From: Saccharomycopsis fibuligera x Saccharomycopsis cf. fibuligera
Taxonomy: Eukaryota; Ascomycota; Saccharomycetes; Ascoideales; Saccharomycopsidaceae
Reading direction: 5' to 3'
NCBI GenBank assembly: GCA_001936135.1
Contig: CP012811.1
Location: 372,001 to 436,000, forward strand
Length of the DNA stretch: 64,000 nt
Position numbers and translations under genes: made by a program. Each line of letters starts with the position of its first letter. Positions within the stretch are counted from its first letter, which is position 1. The notes under the pieces are model-generated. The model did not search any database. It saw only the letters and a program-made list of their open reading frames with translations, and was not told the origin of the DNA. Shown piece after piece: positions 19,706-29,596 of the stretch.

Positions 19706-19792
19706 GGTTGTATAGTGTAGTGGTTATCACTTTCGGTTTTGATTTGAAACTGAAACATCCGAACAACCCCGGTTCGAATCCGGGTACGACCT
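19706..19792 (+). tRNA. tRNA-Gln (anticodon TTG) with 15-nt intron
   Basis: Acceptor GGTTGTA pairs with TACGACC, the A box is TAGTGTAGTGG, and the anticodon stem TTCGG/CCGAA encloses TTTTGAT after removal of an intron. The intron is 19743-19757 (15 nt), inserted after position 37, the normal tRNA intron site. The B box is GGTTCGAATCC, the discriminator T, as in yeast tRNA-Gln, and a T6 terminator follows at about 19794. Cutting this intron needs Sen2, which is encoded in the same window. A LINE relic lies immediately upstream in the opposite orientation. Confidence 0.95.
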
Positions 19793-22700
19793 CTTTTTTG
19801 TTTTTGCGCTTGCGTTTATACCGCAAATTGGCAAATAAAGATCTGATTGATTTGTTTTATGTACCTTATTTATTGTTTATTGTTTATTAGTTGTTTGTCT
19901 ACTTTTTAAAAGCCTATTTGTTCTTGTTTACCGAATAGAGATGTTTGCTGATTACTGTTTGGATCTCCGCTCTTGGATGGAATGGCTGCATTTGAACAAT
20001 ATGTCGTGCTGCGACAAAGCGTATTTATGAAACACTGGGTGTATTGTTTAAATTGACGCACGCTTCTTGCTTGATTATGGTCATGGTCGTGGGAGTTAAT
20101 TATATACGGTTTTGGTACATTGGTTGAAGTAATTTGAATGTGGGCTATTATATACACAAAACTGAGATACTATATTGGTAATATATAATACTCCACGCCA
20201 GACTGATGAATGGAAATCAAATACAAAGGAGGAAATATTTATTATTTATTATTTGAGCGGCCGGAAGCCCATATTCAAAAACAGTAGTGTTTGTTCCAAT
20301 AAGACTAATGGTATAGTCGTTTTTACCATTGGCCTGGGTATCAATATACATATGATCGGCCATCATTTGAGTGGTGCGTTGTACGCATATGTGAGCAACT
20401 TTCCGTGTTTCTATAATTACGGTGCACAATTTTTTAATCACATCAACAAAATATATACGCTTGTATACACAAAAATAAACATCACAATAGATATATTTTA
20501 AGAATATTTAACGTTTCACTCCAGCGTTTCCTTTTTCTTGCATTTATTGTATCTGAAAATATTTTGGAGTGCAACAACATTAATTACCATTGGTTACTAT
20601 AATTTTCATGTTGAAGAAGCAACAAGTAATTTTGAAAGGTAGCTTGCTGGCTTATCGGACACTAAAACTCATTGATGAGTAGCTGGCTAACTTCAAAATC
20701 AGACCGACTACACAAGTCATATTTTTACGAAGAGCCAAGCTAGCACTGTGTGCTTTCCTCGGCCGGCCTTCCCTGCATAGGGGCTGAAAGTGTTTGTTTT
20801 TGTATGCTCAACTTAAGCCCTTTTTTTCATTCACCAAGTAAAGTTTAAGTTAATGCAAAGTGCATAAAGCCAGCAAGATGGACAAGTATTCAAACTTGCC
20901 GTACCATGAATTAACAAAGGTCGCTGTTTTATCCACGAACTTTAATATTTATTACATTATTAGAGAAGAATACAGTCTGGAAAATAGCCCTCAGATTTAG
21001 CAGCCCTTACTATTTTCTCTCGTTTTAATGTCAGTTCATGTACGGTGGTTTACTAGTAGAGACTTGGGGCCCAACTTTGTATGAAAGAGTTTTTGCAACG
21101 CAAGTGTGTTGACCGCTATGTAAAGTGAAAGCCACATTGAGCATTTACTAACTTTTCTTTCGTTGTACTGGAAAATCACGACGATAGCACCAGATTCCAA
21201 AGGCAGGTTTACTAAATGTATGGTAATAACGCATATGCGATAGTGACTTCTATTATCTGAAAAAAAAAAACCCATCAAGATTTCCCTTCATGACTATGGT
21301 GCATTGGTTCTAAGAAAACGACTTGCGAGAATCGCTACCCAAAATTGAGGAAGAAAAAGATAAGATGCCACTTTCAGTAATCTGCGCAGTTGTATTTCGG
21401 GCTTTAACATGCACTTTGTAGAGCTATAGTAGAGTCTAAAAGTAATAAGTTCCAACCTATACTCGATATTGCCCAATCCAGCTACTTTTTGTTCCGCAAA
21501 TCTTCAGCTTTAGTACTTTAGGAATTTCGTTTTTTGGTCCAGCTGTTTAGTATCAAATATGTGTTGCAAGCCATTTTTGGTCATATTTTTTATCAAAGAG
21601 TTGGTAGCGCTTTTTTTCACTTAACTAACCCCTGTTTTTTGAGTAAAATATTATGCATATGTGGAGTATAATCAGTCTTGAAGAAAGGTTTACGGCGTGC
21701 ACTTCAAATTACTGTTTTACAAATTACTGTCTTTAGTTTCGTTTCTTTTCCTAACCTTTTACTTTGTAGAAGAGGATGTATATAGCAAGCTATATAGGAG
21801 TGGGCAACATGTTCACAGTATCGAGCATAAGGCGTTGAAACACACAATCTTTGAAAATCAATAACTTCCTCATCCTCTCGTTCCGGCCGCACATTATGTC
21901 TCTCTTTTTCTTTTTTTCGGTTTTTGTTTTGCTAGTGTTATGCAGCTTTTAGTTTATCTAATACGGAAAGTCCAGATTTTCCTTCCCAGTAGCCAAACAA
22001 GTACAGACTGAACGATTGCCAGCGTTTCGAAGGCCGCTTTCCAAAATCAGCTTTGACTTTTGTCTTGTTGCAACATAGGAAGAATAAGATTGTGGTGGAA
22101 GGCAAACCCGTTATATTTTTTCTCTCCACTGGTTCACACACTCGAATATAGCAGTCAGCTCCGACGGTTTTTAGCGTAATTCGAAAATCAGCAATGTTGT
22201 GCATGCTGTGCAGGTAGTTAATTGGCGCTGCATGCTTAACTATAGTTAAAACTATAGCTAAGCTCACAATTACGGGGTCCCGCTCTATGCAAAAATTGTA
22301 CTTGTTGCACTAGTTTGCAGTTAGCTAAAAAACAAGACTGTCGATTTCACCAAGTAGAAATCACCAAATTCCTAAAACAGGAAGATCTACTGTATGGCGA
22401 AACAACAAAACGTAAATGTTTTTGCACAGCTCAAGCACCTAAAGATTAGCAAATAGAAAATGTGTGAGATAGGTGCTGAGCAGCAATTGTTGACTGCATG
22501 GAAATGTCTGAGGCTACCTCATCGCCCATTTGCTCGGAATTAAAACATAAACGTCAAGAGAAATTCTTTTTGCTTCTTTTCGTTTACCTGTGCCTAGTGC
22601 CGGTTCCTGCTCCTATCTCTTTTTTTGAAAAAAAAATTGTGTTATAGAAGCGACACTAAGCTGTTCCTAAACCAATATGGTAGGAATGGATACTGCTAAA

Positions 22701-23393
22701 AGCCAAAGTTTAGTACTAACTACCTTAACGTTAACACTAAAATTGGATAGTCACAACTTTGGCCTCAATATTCCGGTGGCGCCTTTTCTCAAAAGATGCG
22801 CACTAGTTGTAGGTAGAGCCAGTGTGGATCGCTATAATGGCTATCAAATAGCGGTCTCGTAGGCATAAAGATAGAGTTTGACTGTGCGGAAGACTCGCAG
22901 CAAGAGATGTTTCGAGCGCTATTTCCCTAATAGTATTTTTGGCCTATTTAGGACGCTAAAACATTAAACAATAATGATTCTCGTGTCTAAGAAAAAGCGT
23001 TATTGTTTTCCTGCAAGGCTGCTTTGGTGCCACATGTGCTTTTCTTTCTCGAGGCGGTCTTTCTTGTCCGGAAATTAGTACTGCAGTATTATACGACTTG
23101 GTGATATTGAATTGTATAAATAATTTTCATATCCTTGCCAATTGGCCCTTACATCAAATAAAAATAAAAAAAAAAAAATATTAGCGGTTTTCTTTTTTTC
23201 TTTGTCCTTGGCTTGTTTTTGCTTTATTTTTTTTAACAGATCGCTCCCTGTTTCCTTCAAACATTTATCCTTTTGATACCCATAATTCTGCCCATCTATC
23301 TCAGCTTTGTTGACCAAATAGACCCACATTATAATAGCTTGAAGCAGTCATACTAAATTACAAAACAAATATATATAAGGCCAATAATTCAAT
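19793..23393. other. 3.6-kb gene-free region before the MFS permease
   Basis: No gene I can support. Two minus-strand frames at 19906-20157 (83 codons, several Cys) and 20217-20441 (74 codons) are adjacent and have mixed composition, so they may be fragments of a dead gene, but neither resembles a family I know and the better one lacks an ATG start. The remainder shows no tRNA, no clear LTR and no long ORF. The last 300 bp, with ATATATAAGG at 23371-23380, is the promoter of the permease. Confidence 0.45.
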
Positions 23394-24977
23394 ATGATCA
23401 TCAATCATTTAACTATGAATAGTGAAAAGCCTCAGGATCTTGAGAATCCACAGTTCGACAAGTCTAGTGCTTTGTTTTACCAAGAAGTATCTAATGACAA
23501 CCAGTTCAGTGTCTTGGAGAATCAACAGTACCTTAGTGAAGAACTGAAAAGCATACAGACTGCTGCTCTTGCCGAAAAATACAACATCAACCAAAGAGCT
23601 TTGATGAAAAAAATTGATCTTTGCTTGATTCCTCCATTCTGTATTTTGTTTTTCGTTTCTTATCTCAACAAGGCCAGTTTTGGTTTTTGTTTAATTGACA
23701 ACATCAGTGTGAGTTTGAAGACTGATACAGTGACACTTGCCGGTGCCTACGCAGCATTCTTTGCGCCATACCTTTTTTTCCAAGCCTTCAGTAACGTTAT
23801 TTTGAAGTACATTAGACCTCATTTCTGGATAAGTGTCACAGTTCTTATCTATGGTTGTGTGGGAATTGGTTCGGCTTACGTCAAAGACTTGCCTGCCTTT
23901 ATTGGTTGTCAGTTTGTCCATGGGTTATTCCAGTCAGGAACGGAAACCGCAATTTACTACATTTTGTCCCACTACTATCAAAAGCTTGAAGCTCAACGTC
24001 GTTTCAGTTTAATTTACACCAGCAGTTCCATTGGTGGTATCTTAACCAGTGTCATTAACTTGGGGGCTACCGAACATTTAGATGGCATGAATGGGCTAGA
24101 AAATTGGAGATGGTTGTTACTCATTGAAGGCGCAATCACTTTGGTCGTGGCCGTAATTTTGTTTTTCACTTTCCCTGATTTCCCAGAAGGTGCCAGATTT
24201 TTCGATGACAATGAAACCATCTTCATTGTCAAAAAGCTTGAACTTTACGGTGGTAAATCTGGATACAACTTAAACTTTGGTATTTCGGAGACTTTGAAGT
24301 GCTTGATTGACCCATTAATATTCTTACCTGCTATTTTGAGTTTCTTTGTTTCTTTCGTTGCATACTCAGTTAACTTGTTGGAACCTGCCAGTCTTGCAAG
24401 AGTGGGATACGTTGGAGTCAAAGCCAGCAAATTAACAGCTATTGTCTGGGTGGTCACTTTGGTTTGGATCTTGATAAATGCCTTCCTTTCCGACCGCGTC
24501 AAAATCAGATTCCCATTTTTCATTTTCAACTGTATTATTATTTTCATTGGTACTATTCTCTACTTGTCCAACTTGCAATTGCATCAACATCCAAAAATCA
24601 AACTTGCCGCTTCAGTCTTGCTTTTCATGGGCTCTTACGCCGCCTTGCCAATTTTGATTTGTTGGTCCTCAATGAACTTGTGCGGTCACTTGAGAAAATC
24701 TATCGGTATCTCCTTGGAAATTTCATTGGGATCCCTTGGTGGTCTTATCTCATACTGGGTTTTTGTCGGGAAGGCTACTAAATACACTTCTGGTTTCATC
24801 ATCACCTGTGTATTTTCCGTGGTCAGTATTATCTTAGCCTTGGTGTACACTATTTACATAAAAAAATTGAACCTTAAAAAAAGAAATGCCTCATACAAGG
24901 AAGATTTTGACAAATTATCAGAAAGATCCAAAATTATCTATGGTGACAAGGACCCACACTTTGATTACATGTACTAA
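23394..24977 (+). CDS. MFS permease, allantoate/nicotinate (Dal5/Tna1) family
   Basis: Major facilitator of the fungal anion:cation symporter family, whose members import organic anions such as allantoate, nicotinate, biotin or pantothenate. The 527-residue frame starts ATGATC at 23394 (a second in-frame ATG at 23415 is possible). The family signatures I see are KIDLCLIPPFCILFFVSYLNKASFG at helix 1, GLFQSGTETAIYYILSHYY in helix 4-5, ENWRWLLLIEGAITL, a central cytosolic loop near residues 265-310, LSDRVKIRFPF, and the tail GDKDPHFDYMY, which matches the DKNPEFKYMY tail of Tna1-like carriers. About 12 helices. The substrate cannot be read from sequence. Isolated in a gene-poor region. Confidence 0.9.
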   Translation: MIINHLTMNSEKPQDLENPQFDKSSALFYQEVSNDNQFSVLENQQYLSEELKSIQTAALAEKYNINQRALMKKIDLCLIPPFCILFFVSYLNKASFGFCLIDNISVSLKTDTVTLAGAYAAFFAPYLFFQAFSNVILKYIRPHFWISVTVLIYGCVGIGSAYVKDLPAFIGCQFVHGLFQSGTETAIYYILSHYYQKLEAQRRFSLIYTSSSIGGILTSVINLGATEHLDGMNGLENWRWLLLIEGAITLVVAVILFFTFPDFPEGARFFDDNETIFIVKKLELYGGKSGYNLNFGISETLKCLIDPLIFLPAILSFFVSFVAYSVNLLEPASLARVGYVGVKASKLTAIVWVVTLVWILINAFLSDRVKIRFPFFIFNCIIIFIGTILYLSNLQLHQHPKIKLAASVLLFMGSYAALPILICWSSMNLCGHLRKSIGISLEISLGSLGGLISYWVFVGKATKYTSGFIITCVFSVVSIILALVYTIYIKKLNLKKRNASYKEDFDKLSERSKIIYGDKDPHFDYMY

Positions 24978-24992
24978 TGTTTCTGCCTTTTT

Positions 24993-24994
<2 letters not shown>

Positions 24995-25027
<33 letters not shown>
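24995..25027. repeat. (AT)n microsatellite
   Basis: About 33 bp of alternating AT starting 18 bp after the permease stop codon, in the presumed 3'UTR. Confidence 0.95.
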
Positions 25028-25030
<3 letters not shown>

Positions 25031-27014
25031 TTATTTTTTTTTTTTTACTTAAAATGCTTCCTTTTTTATTTGTTTTCCTTTTTTTTATATTTAGTTTTGC
25101 TTCCTGGCTGTGCTCATATTTCTATTCTTTTTAATTTTTTTCAAAACGGGTTTTACCAATTTTTTTTCCAATGTTTTACTTTTCTATTTTCAAAGCAAAA
25201 AATAATAGCTTGCTTTGTTGTGATGGCTATTGCTTGGGTGCTCGATTGTTTTTAGTGTCTTTTTGGTTCCAACTGTTTAATTAGGTGTCTATAGGTGGCG
25301 TATTATGATATACAACGTTCTTTGTTTTCTAAAAATTTACGAAAGCTTTATCGTGCTTTAAATTTTTGATTTACGAAAAAAAAGTAAGGCACCAAGTTTG
25401 TGTGCTTGTTTCTTTTTTTGTAGATTTATCGTTTTCACTTATCCAAGATGGTAAGCAAACTTAATTTTTACCACAAACCTTTAGGACGAGTTTTTTATCC
25501 AGTTATGCAGCGTTGAGTCTATCTGAGGTTGCTGCTTTGATACAAATAAAGAGCGGCTTCAATAAAGACATAAAGATCCTCAACAAAACCGTCTACCATG
25601 CTGGTCATCAGATTTCCAGGAGATTTTGTCGATTCGTTTTAAAGGAGAAGCGAACCATTCCTTTTTTTTTTTTCTTTTTTTTTAAAGACCAAAAGACTGC
25701 AGGTTGATACATTCTTAATCCTCTCTTGCTGTAGAGATAACGTGAAATCGTTTGGCGTTGTTCTCCATAATATTGGCTGGAGTAAGAGCCGAGCTCAGCT
25801 CAAGGAATAAATTGTGTGGGTTCTTAGCTTTCTGCTTTGTGTTCTGCTGCGTACACGGCGCATATTTTGCTAGTTTTTCATACTGGTACGTACCTGTACG
25901 TGCATACGAGACAACACTGCTAATGCATAACATGCATAAGAACTACTGAGGCTGATCAGTGAGGAAAAAAGCCCACAAACAGAATAAACACTCGCTTCTA
26001 TAAAGGGTGGTGTGCTTTCATCGCTGCTAACTTATAGTCTAAACCTAGGTCTCGAGACACTTGGGTGTGAAACAATGCAATTTGTGTTACTTCAGTGGTT
26101 GATATCAACGGTGTAAGCGAGAAACAATGTTTTACGGACTATTTTACACGCTTGTGTGCACATCTCCAAGGTCTACCGTACGGGAACCATCTTACGGTAA
26201 AGCATGCTATTGGGCATCGAATCCAAAAAGAGTTCTTTTCTGGGCTTTTATAAGAAAGGTGCCATCCGCGAGATATATTTTATATGTTAAAAACTTTGCT
26301 GGATGGGCGATATAGCAGGAGCTATCAGTAGGTGAATAAAAGCCTATTTTCTTGGAGCTAAACTTTTTACTCGAATGAGAGTGAGTTAAGACTGTAAACG
26401 GTTAGTTTGTATATTCTGTTAGATACTAGCGAATCTTTCCTTAGTGCCCTTTGGTTGCGTCAGCTAAAGCCGAGAACTGTAGCTGTAGGTAAGACCAGTT
26501 TAAGCGTTCTACCGTCACTCAAAAGCATCTTCTGGAGTAAGTTTTAATTTTGGTCCGACAGTGGAGTATTCAGGTTTGACGATATTTCAGGAGTATTGAC
26601 AAAAGATTATCTATTTTTCAGCAGCTGTAGCATTAAATACAGTAAGATAAGGGAAGAAACCAAATGAAATACCGCAATGTTAAACCAGAAAGTTTAAATA
26701 CCTCTTTGAATGTTTCCCTACATAGAATTTATATTTAGATGCAGTGGTCCTCCACTACTGTCGAGATTTGTCAAATAGCACAATTGCTGCTTTGAATATG
26801 TGATCTCAAGTGCTTGCCTTACACCATCCTTGCTTTGTTATATCCCAGTGAACAGAAGTAGTTTTAAAAAGATTTATTCACGCAAGACAATTACCAGTCC
26901 ACAGCTGCCATCAAAAAAAAAAAAAAAAAAAAATTGAAACTCTTACTTTGTGAATATCTCCGGAGGTAAGTTTTTGGTGTTGTATGTGCGTTTTTCCCCC
27001 AGACACCACGAAAT

Positions 27015-27037
27015 ACATGCACGTGAACATGCACGTG
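27015..27037. promoter_or_regulatory. Tandem E-box (CACGTG) pair upstream of JEM1
   Basis: ACATGCACGTG occurs twice with a 12-bp period, placing perfect CACGTG palindromes at 27020-27025 and 27032-27037, about 165-180 bp upstream of the JEM1 ATG. CACGTG is bound by bHLH factors (Cbf1, Pho4, Tye7 types). Which factor acts here is unknown. Confidence 0.6.
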
Positions 27038-27197
27038 CATCAACACCCAACATGATCTTCTAGAAAATTCAGAGAACGTCAACATCAATTCATAAATAAG
27101 ACGCATCATTCTCATCATCGCAAAAAGTGACTTACACAACTATAACCAGCAGATCTCACACTCTACCGCGCCACGATAATATTATTGTCACAGAAAT

Positions 27198-29357
27198 ATG
27201 ATATCCTTATACAAAGCGCTACTGCTAGTACTATGGACACAAGTATCGTGTAGCAGTTTGGTGCTGGGTGACCCGACATCATCATCGTCATCAGTGGCCA
27301 CTTCACCATATGAGCAGTACTCGGCTGAGCTATCGAGTTTGGACAAATCTTTTACCGCAGGTGGCCCAAATATTCAGTTATTACAGGATTATGAATCGTT
27401 GTTGACTAGTATAATAAGCAGCAGCAGTAGTAGTGGCAGCGGCAATAATAATGACAATAACAAGACAGCCTTATTGTCATCGAGTGAGCAGAAGTTGTTG
27501 CTACCAAAGATCTATTACAAGAAAGGCTTGATTGACTTGTTCTTGGGAAAAGAGACTAAAGCTATTGCAGATTTCAAAAATTGTCTCACATATGATGATT
27601 CAATGAGCCTTGCTAAAGTAAGATTGTTGAAATTGTACTTAGTTCACGGTAAGTACAAAGAGATTGAAGAATTTAAACATGAACAGTTCAAAAATGCAAA
27701 ATTTACATCTTTTATAAACTCAAACAGCGAGATTCAGACGCTTTTAAAAGAATCAGAACAAGCCCAAAATGACATAGCGGATATTCAGAAACTTATCAAG
27801 GATCGCCAATATGGAGATTGCATTAATAAAGTGTCGCTGATCATATCAGTTTCTCCTTCAAACTCAGATTTGTACAAGATGAGAATTCAGTGTTACATCA
27901 ATGCGGCCTTGCTTAATCAAAAACAAAAACCATTAGAATCCAATGAAAACGTTCAAGAGATTAATCTTAGAAAAGATCTAGCATCAAACTTGATTCCTGA
28001 CTACTTGACATTAGAACAGTTAAACCCGTTGACAATCGATAACTATTTGACTTTGTCTGGATTGTACTTTTTCGGATTGGATGAGCCTGATAATGCTGCC
28101 AAGCACATAAGAAGAGGTTTGCATTTTGATATGGATGACAAAAGTTTAAAACAGTATTCCCTTTTTTTTAAAAGGAACGAGAAGTTGTTGAAACTTGTTC
28201 GTAAATTTAAAATTTACAATGAATGGCTATTTAAAGGAGCCGAGGTGTCCGAGGAAGAAAAGATTGGCCCTAATTATATCACCAAAAGTGATGCTGAAGC
28301 TTTGACTCAAGCACTATTCGAAGAAAAACCAAATATGCCAGCTAGAGATATTAGAAACTTGTACAATGGTCAAGAATTTAGAAATAATTTTGAATTTTTT
28401 AGCTACTTGGATAAACAATTCAATGAAAAGTTCTTTGGTGGCACTTCTGGCGACTGGAAATCAAAATTAGGTCTCAAAAAGACTCAGGGGAAGCATCATT
28501 TGATTAATGGGTTGGTGCTAGATTTGAATCAGTTTGCTTGCGAGAGTTATCTTTTGATCAGAAAATCAGCGCTTGCTAAGCCTTATTGTACTGCTGCACT
28601 CAAAATCGAGAAACAAAACGAAGACATTAGCCTAGAAACAAGTGGCGATTACATTTCTGATTTCTTGCCTGCGATGGTCTTCGATATACAGCAATACATC
28701 AAGAGCAAGGATTTGGGTAAACTTAAACAATTTTACGACAAGTTCAATAACAATGAGAAGTTAAAGCAAGTGGAGCTTTTTACTAAATTTTACAACAAGA
28801 TTGAAAAATTACTTCAAAAGCAGCAACAAGAACGCCAGCAACAACAATTTCGCCAGCAACAGCAACAACAGCGACAATACCAGCAACAACAGCGACAATA
28901 TCAACAGCAAATGCGTCAAAATTCGCAACCAAAAAATAATTATTACAAGACCTTAGGAATCGCTAAGGATGCTAGCTCCAGAGATATTAAAACCGCATAC
29001 CGTAACCTTGTGAAGCAATACCACCCAGATAAGTATAAAGGTGATGATGCAGAACAAAAGATGGCAGAGATTAACAAAGCTTACGAAGTTCTTTCTAGTG
29101 ATGAGTTAAGACAGCGATATGATCAAGGTGATGATCCAAATGATCCTGCTGGTGCTGGAGGTGGAAGTGGTTATGGCGGCGGAGGTGGGCCAGGACCTGG
29201 TTTTAACCCATTCCAAAATGGCGGATTCCAGTTCAACTTTGGTAATGGGGGTGGATTTGGTCAGCAATTCGGTGGGTTTGATTTTGGTGGGTTTGGAGCT
29301 GGTGGAGCTGGTGGAGCTAGACAGGGTTCGAGCCGTAAGCGACAGAGAGCCGGTTAA
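27198..29357 (+). CDS. JEM1: ER-lumenal DnaJ protein, Jem1-like
   Basis: J-domain co-chaperone of the ER Hsp70 Kar2, used in nuclear fusion and ER-associated degradation in yeast. The 719-residue frame has an N-terminal signal peptide (about 1-24, including two CTG codons), a Ser-rich linker, a long helical-repeat body (about 95-530), a Gln/Arg-rich linker (540-578), a J domain (about 581-645) with the HPD motif at H609-P610-D611 and YYKTLGIAKDASSRDIKTAYR, and a Gly/Phe-rich tail. The order body, Q-rich linker, near-terminal J domain matches Jem1 (645 residues), and the animal P58IPK/DNAJC3 arrangement is similar. There is no HDEL-type tail. DBP10 is convergent, 240 bp away. Confidence 0.8.
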   Translation: MISLYKALLLVLWTQVSCSSLVLGDPTSSSSSVATSPYEQYSAELSSLDKSFTAGGPNIQLLQDYESLLTSIISSSSSSGSGNNNDNNKTALLSSSEQKLLLPKIYYKKGLIDLFLGKETKAIADFKNCLTYDDSMSLAKVRLLKLYLVHGKYKEIEEFKHEQFKNAKFTSFINSNSEIQTLLKESEQAQNDIADIQKLIKDRQYGDCINKVSLIISVSPSNSDLYKMRIQCYINAALLNQKQKPLESNENVQEINLRKDLASNLIPDYLTLEQLNPLTIDNYLTLSGLYFFGLDEPDNAAKHIRRGLHFDMDDKSLKQYSLFFKRNEKLLKLVRKFKIYNEWLFKGAEVSEEEKIGPNYITKSDAEALTQALFEEKPNMPARDIRNLYNGQEFRNNFEFFSYLDKQFNEKFFGGTSGDWKSKLGLKKTQGKHHLINGLVLDLNQFACESYLLIRKSALAKPYCTAALKIEKQNEDISLETSGDYISDFLPAMVFDIQQYIKSKDLGKLKQFYDKFNNNEKLKQVELFTKFYNKIEKLLQKQQQERQQQQFRQQQQQQRQYQQQQRQYQQQMRQNSQPKNNYYKTLGIAKDASSRDIKTAYRNLVKQYHPDKYKGDDAEQKMAEINKAYEVLSSDELRQRYDQGDDPNDPAGAGGGSGYGGGGGPGPGFNPFQNGGFQFNFGNGGGFGQQFGGFDFGGFGAGGAGGARQGSSRKRQRAG

Positions 29358-29596
29358 ACTAGCTTCATCAGCTGGCTTTATTGGCAATGGTTTTTATGTA
29401 GTTTACATTCCCAAATAATTTGCATATCACAGTGAAGGTCTTAATACAAAAATAAATATGGTTTTATATCATAAAGCCGATATTATCAATAAATGCATTA
29501 TATCATTATATGTGTATTTAAAGTTGCAAAAATTCTCTATAGTACATTTTCAATTATAACATCACTAACAAGCAAGCAAACATTCTATCTAAAATC

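Larger units (their letters stand above)
24978..27197. other. MFS 3' flank to JEM1 promoter, gene-free
   Basis: 2.2 kb. It holds an (AT)n microsatellite just after the permease stop, T-rich stretches, an A21 tract at 26913-26933, and a tandem E-box pair in the last 200 bp. Short ORFs at 25513-25949 and 26127-26315 have no recognisable feature; the first could be a relic. No RNA gene identified. Confidence 0.5.

Noticed and set aside
16792-23393. Considered as a centromere or subtelomere
   Set aside because: No long inverted repeat, telomere-type repeat or satellite visible; only a gene-poor stretch with one LINE relic.
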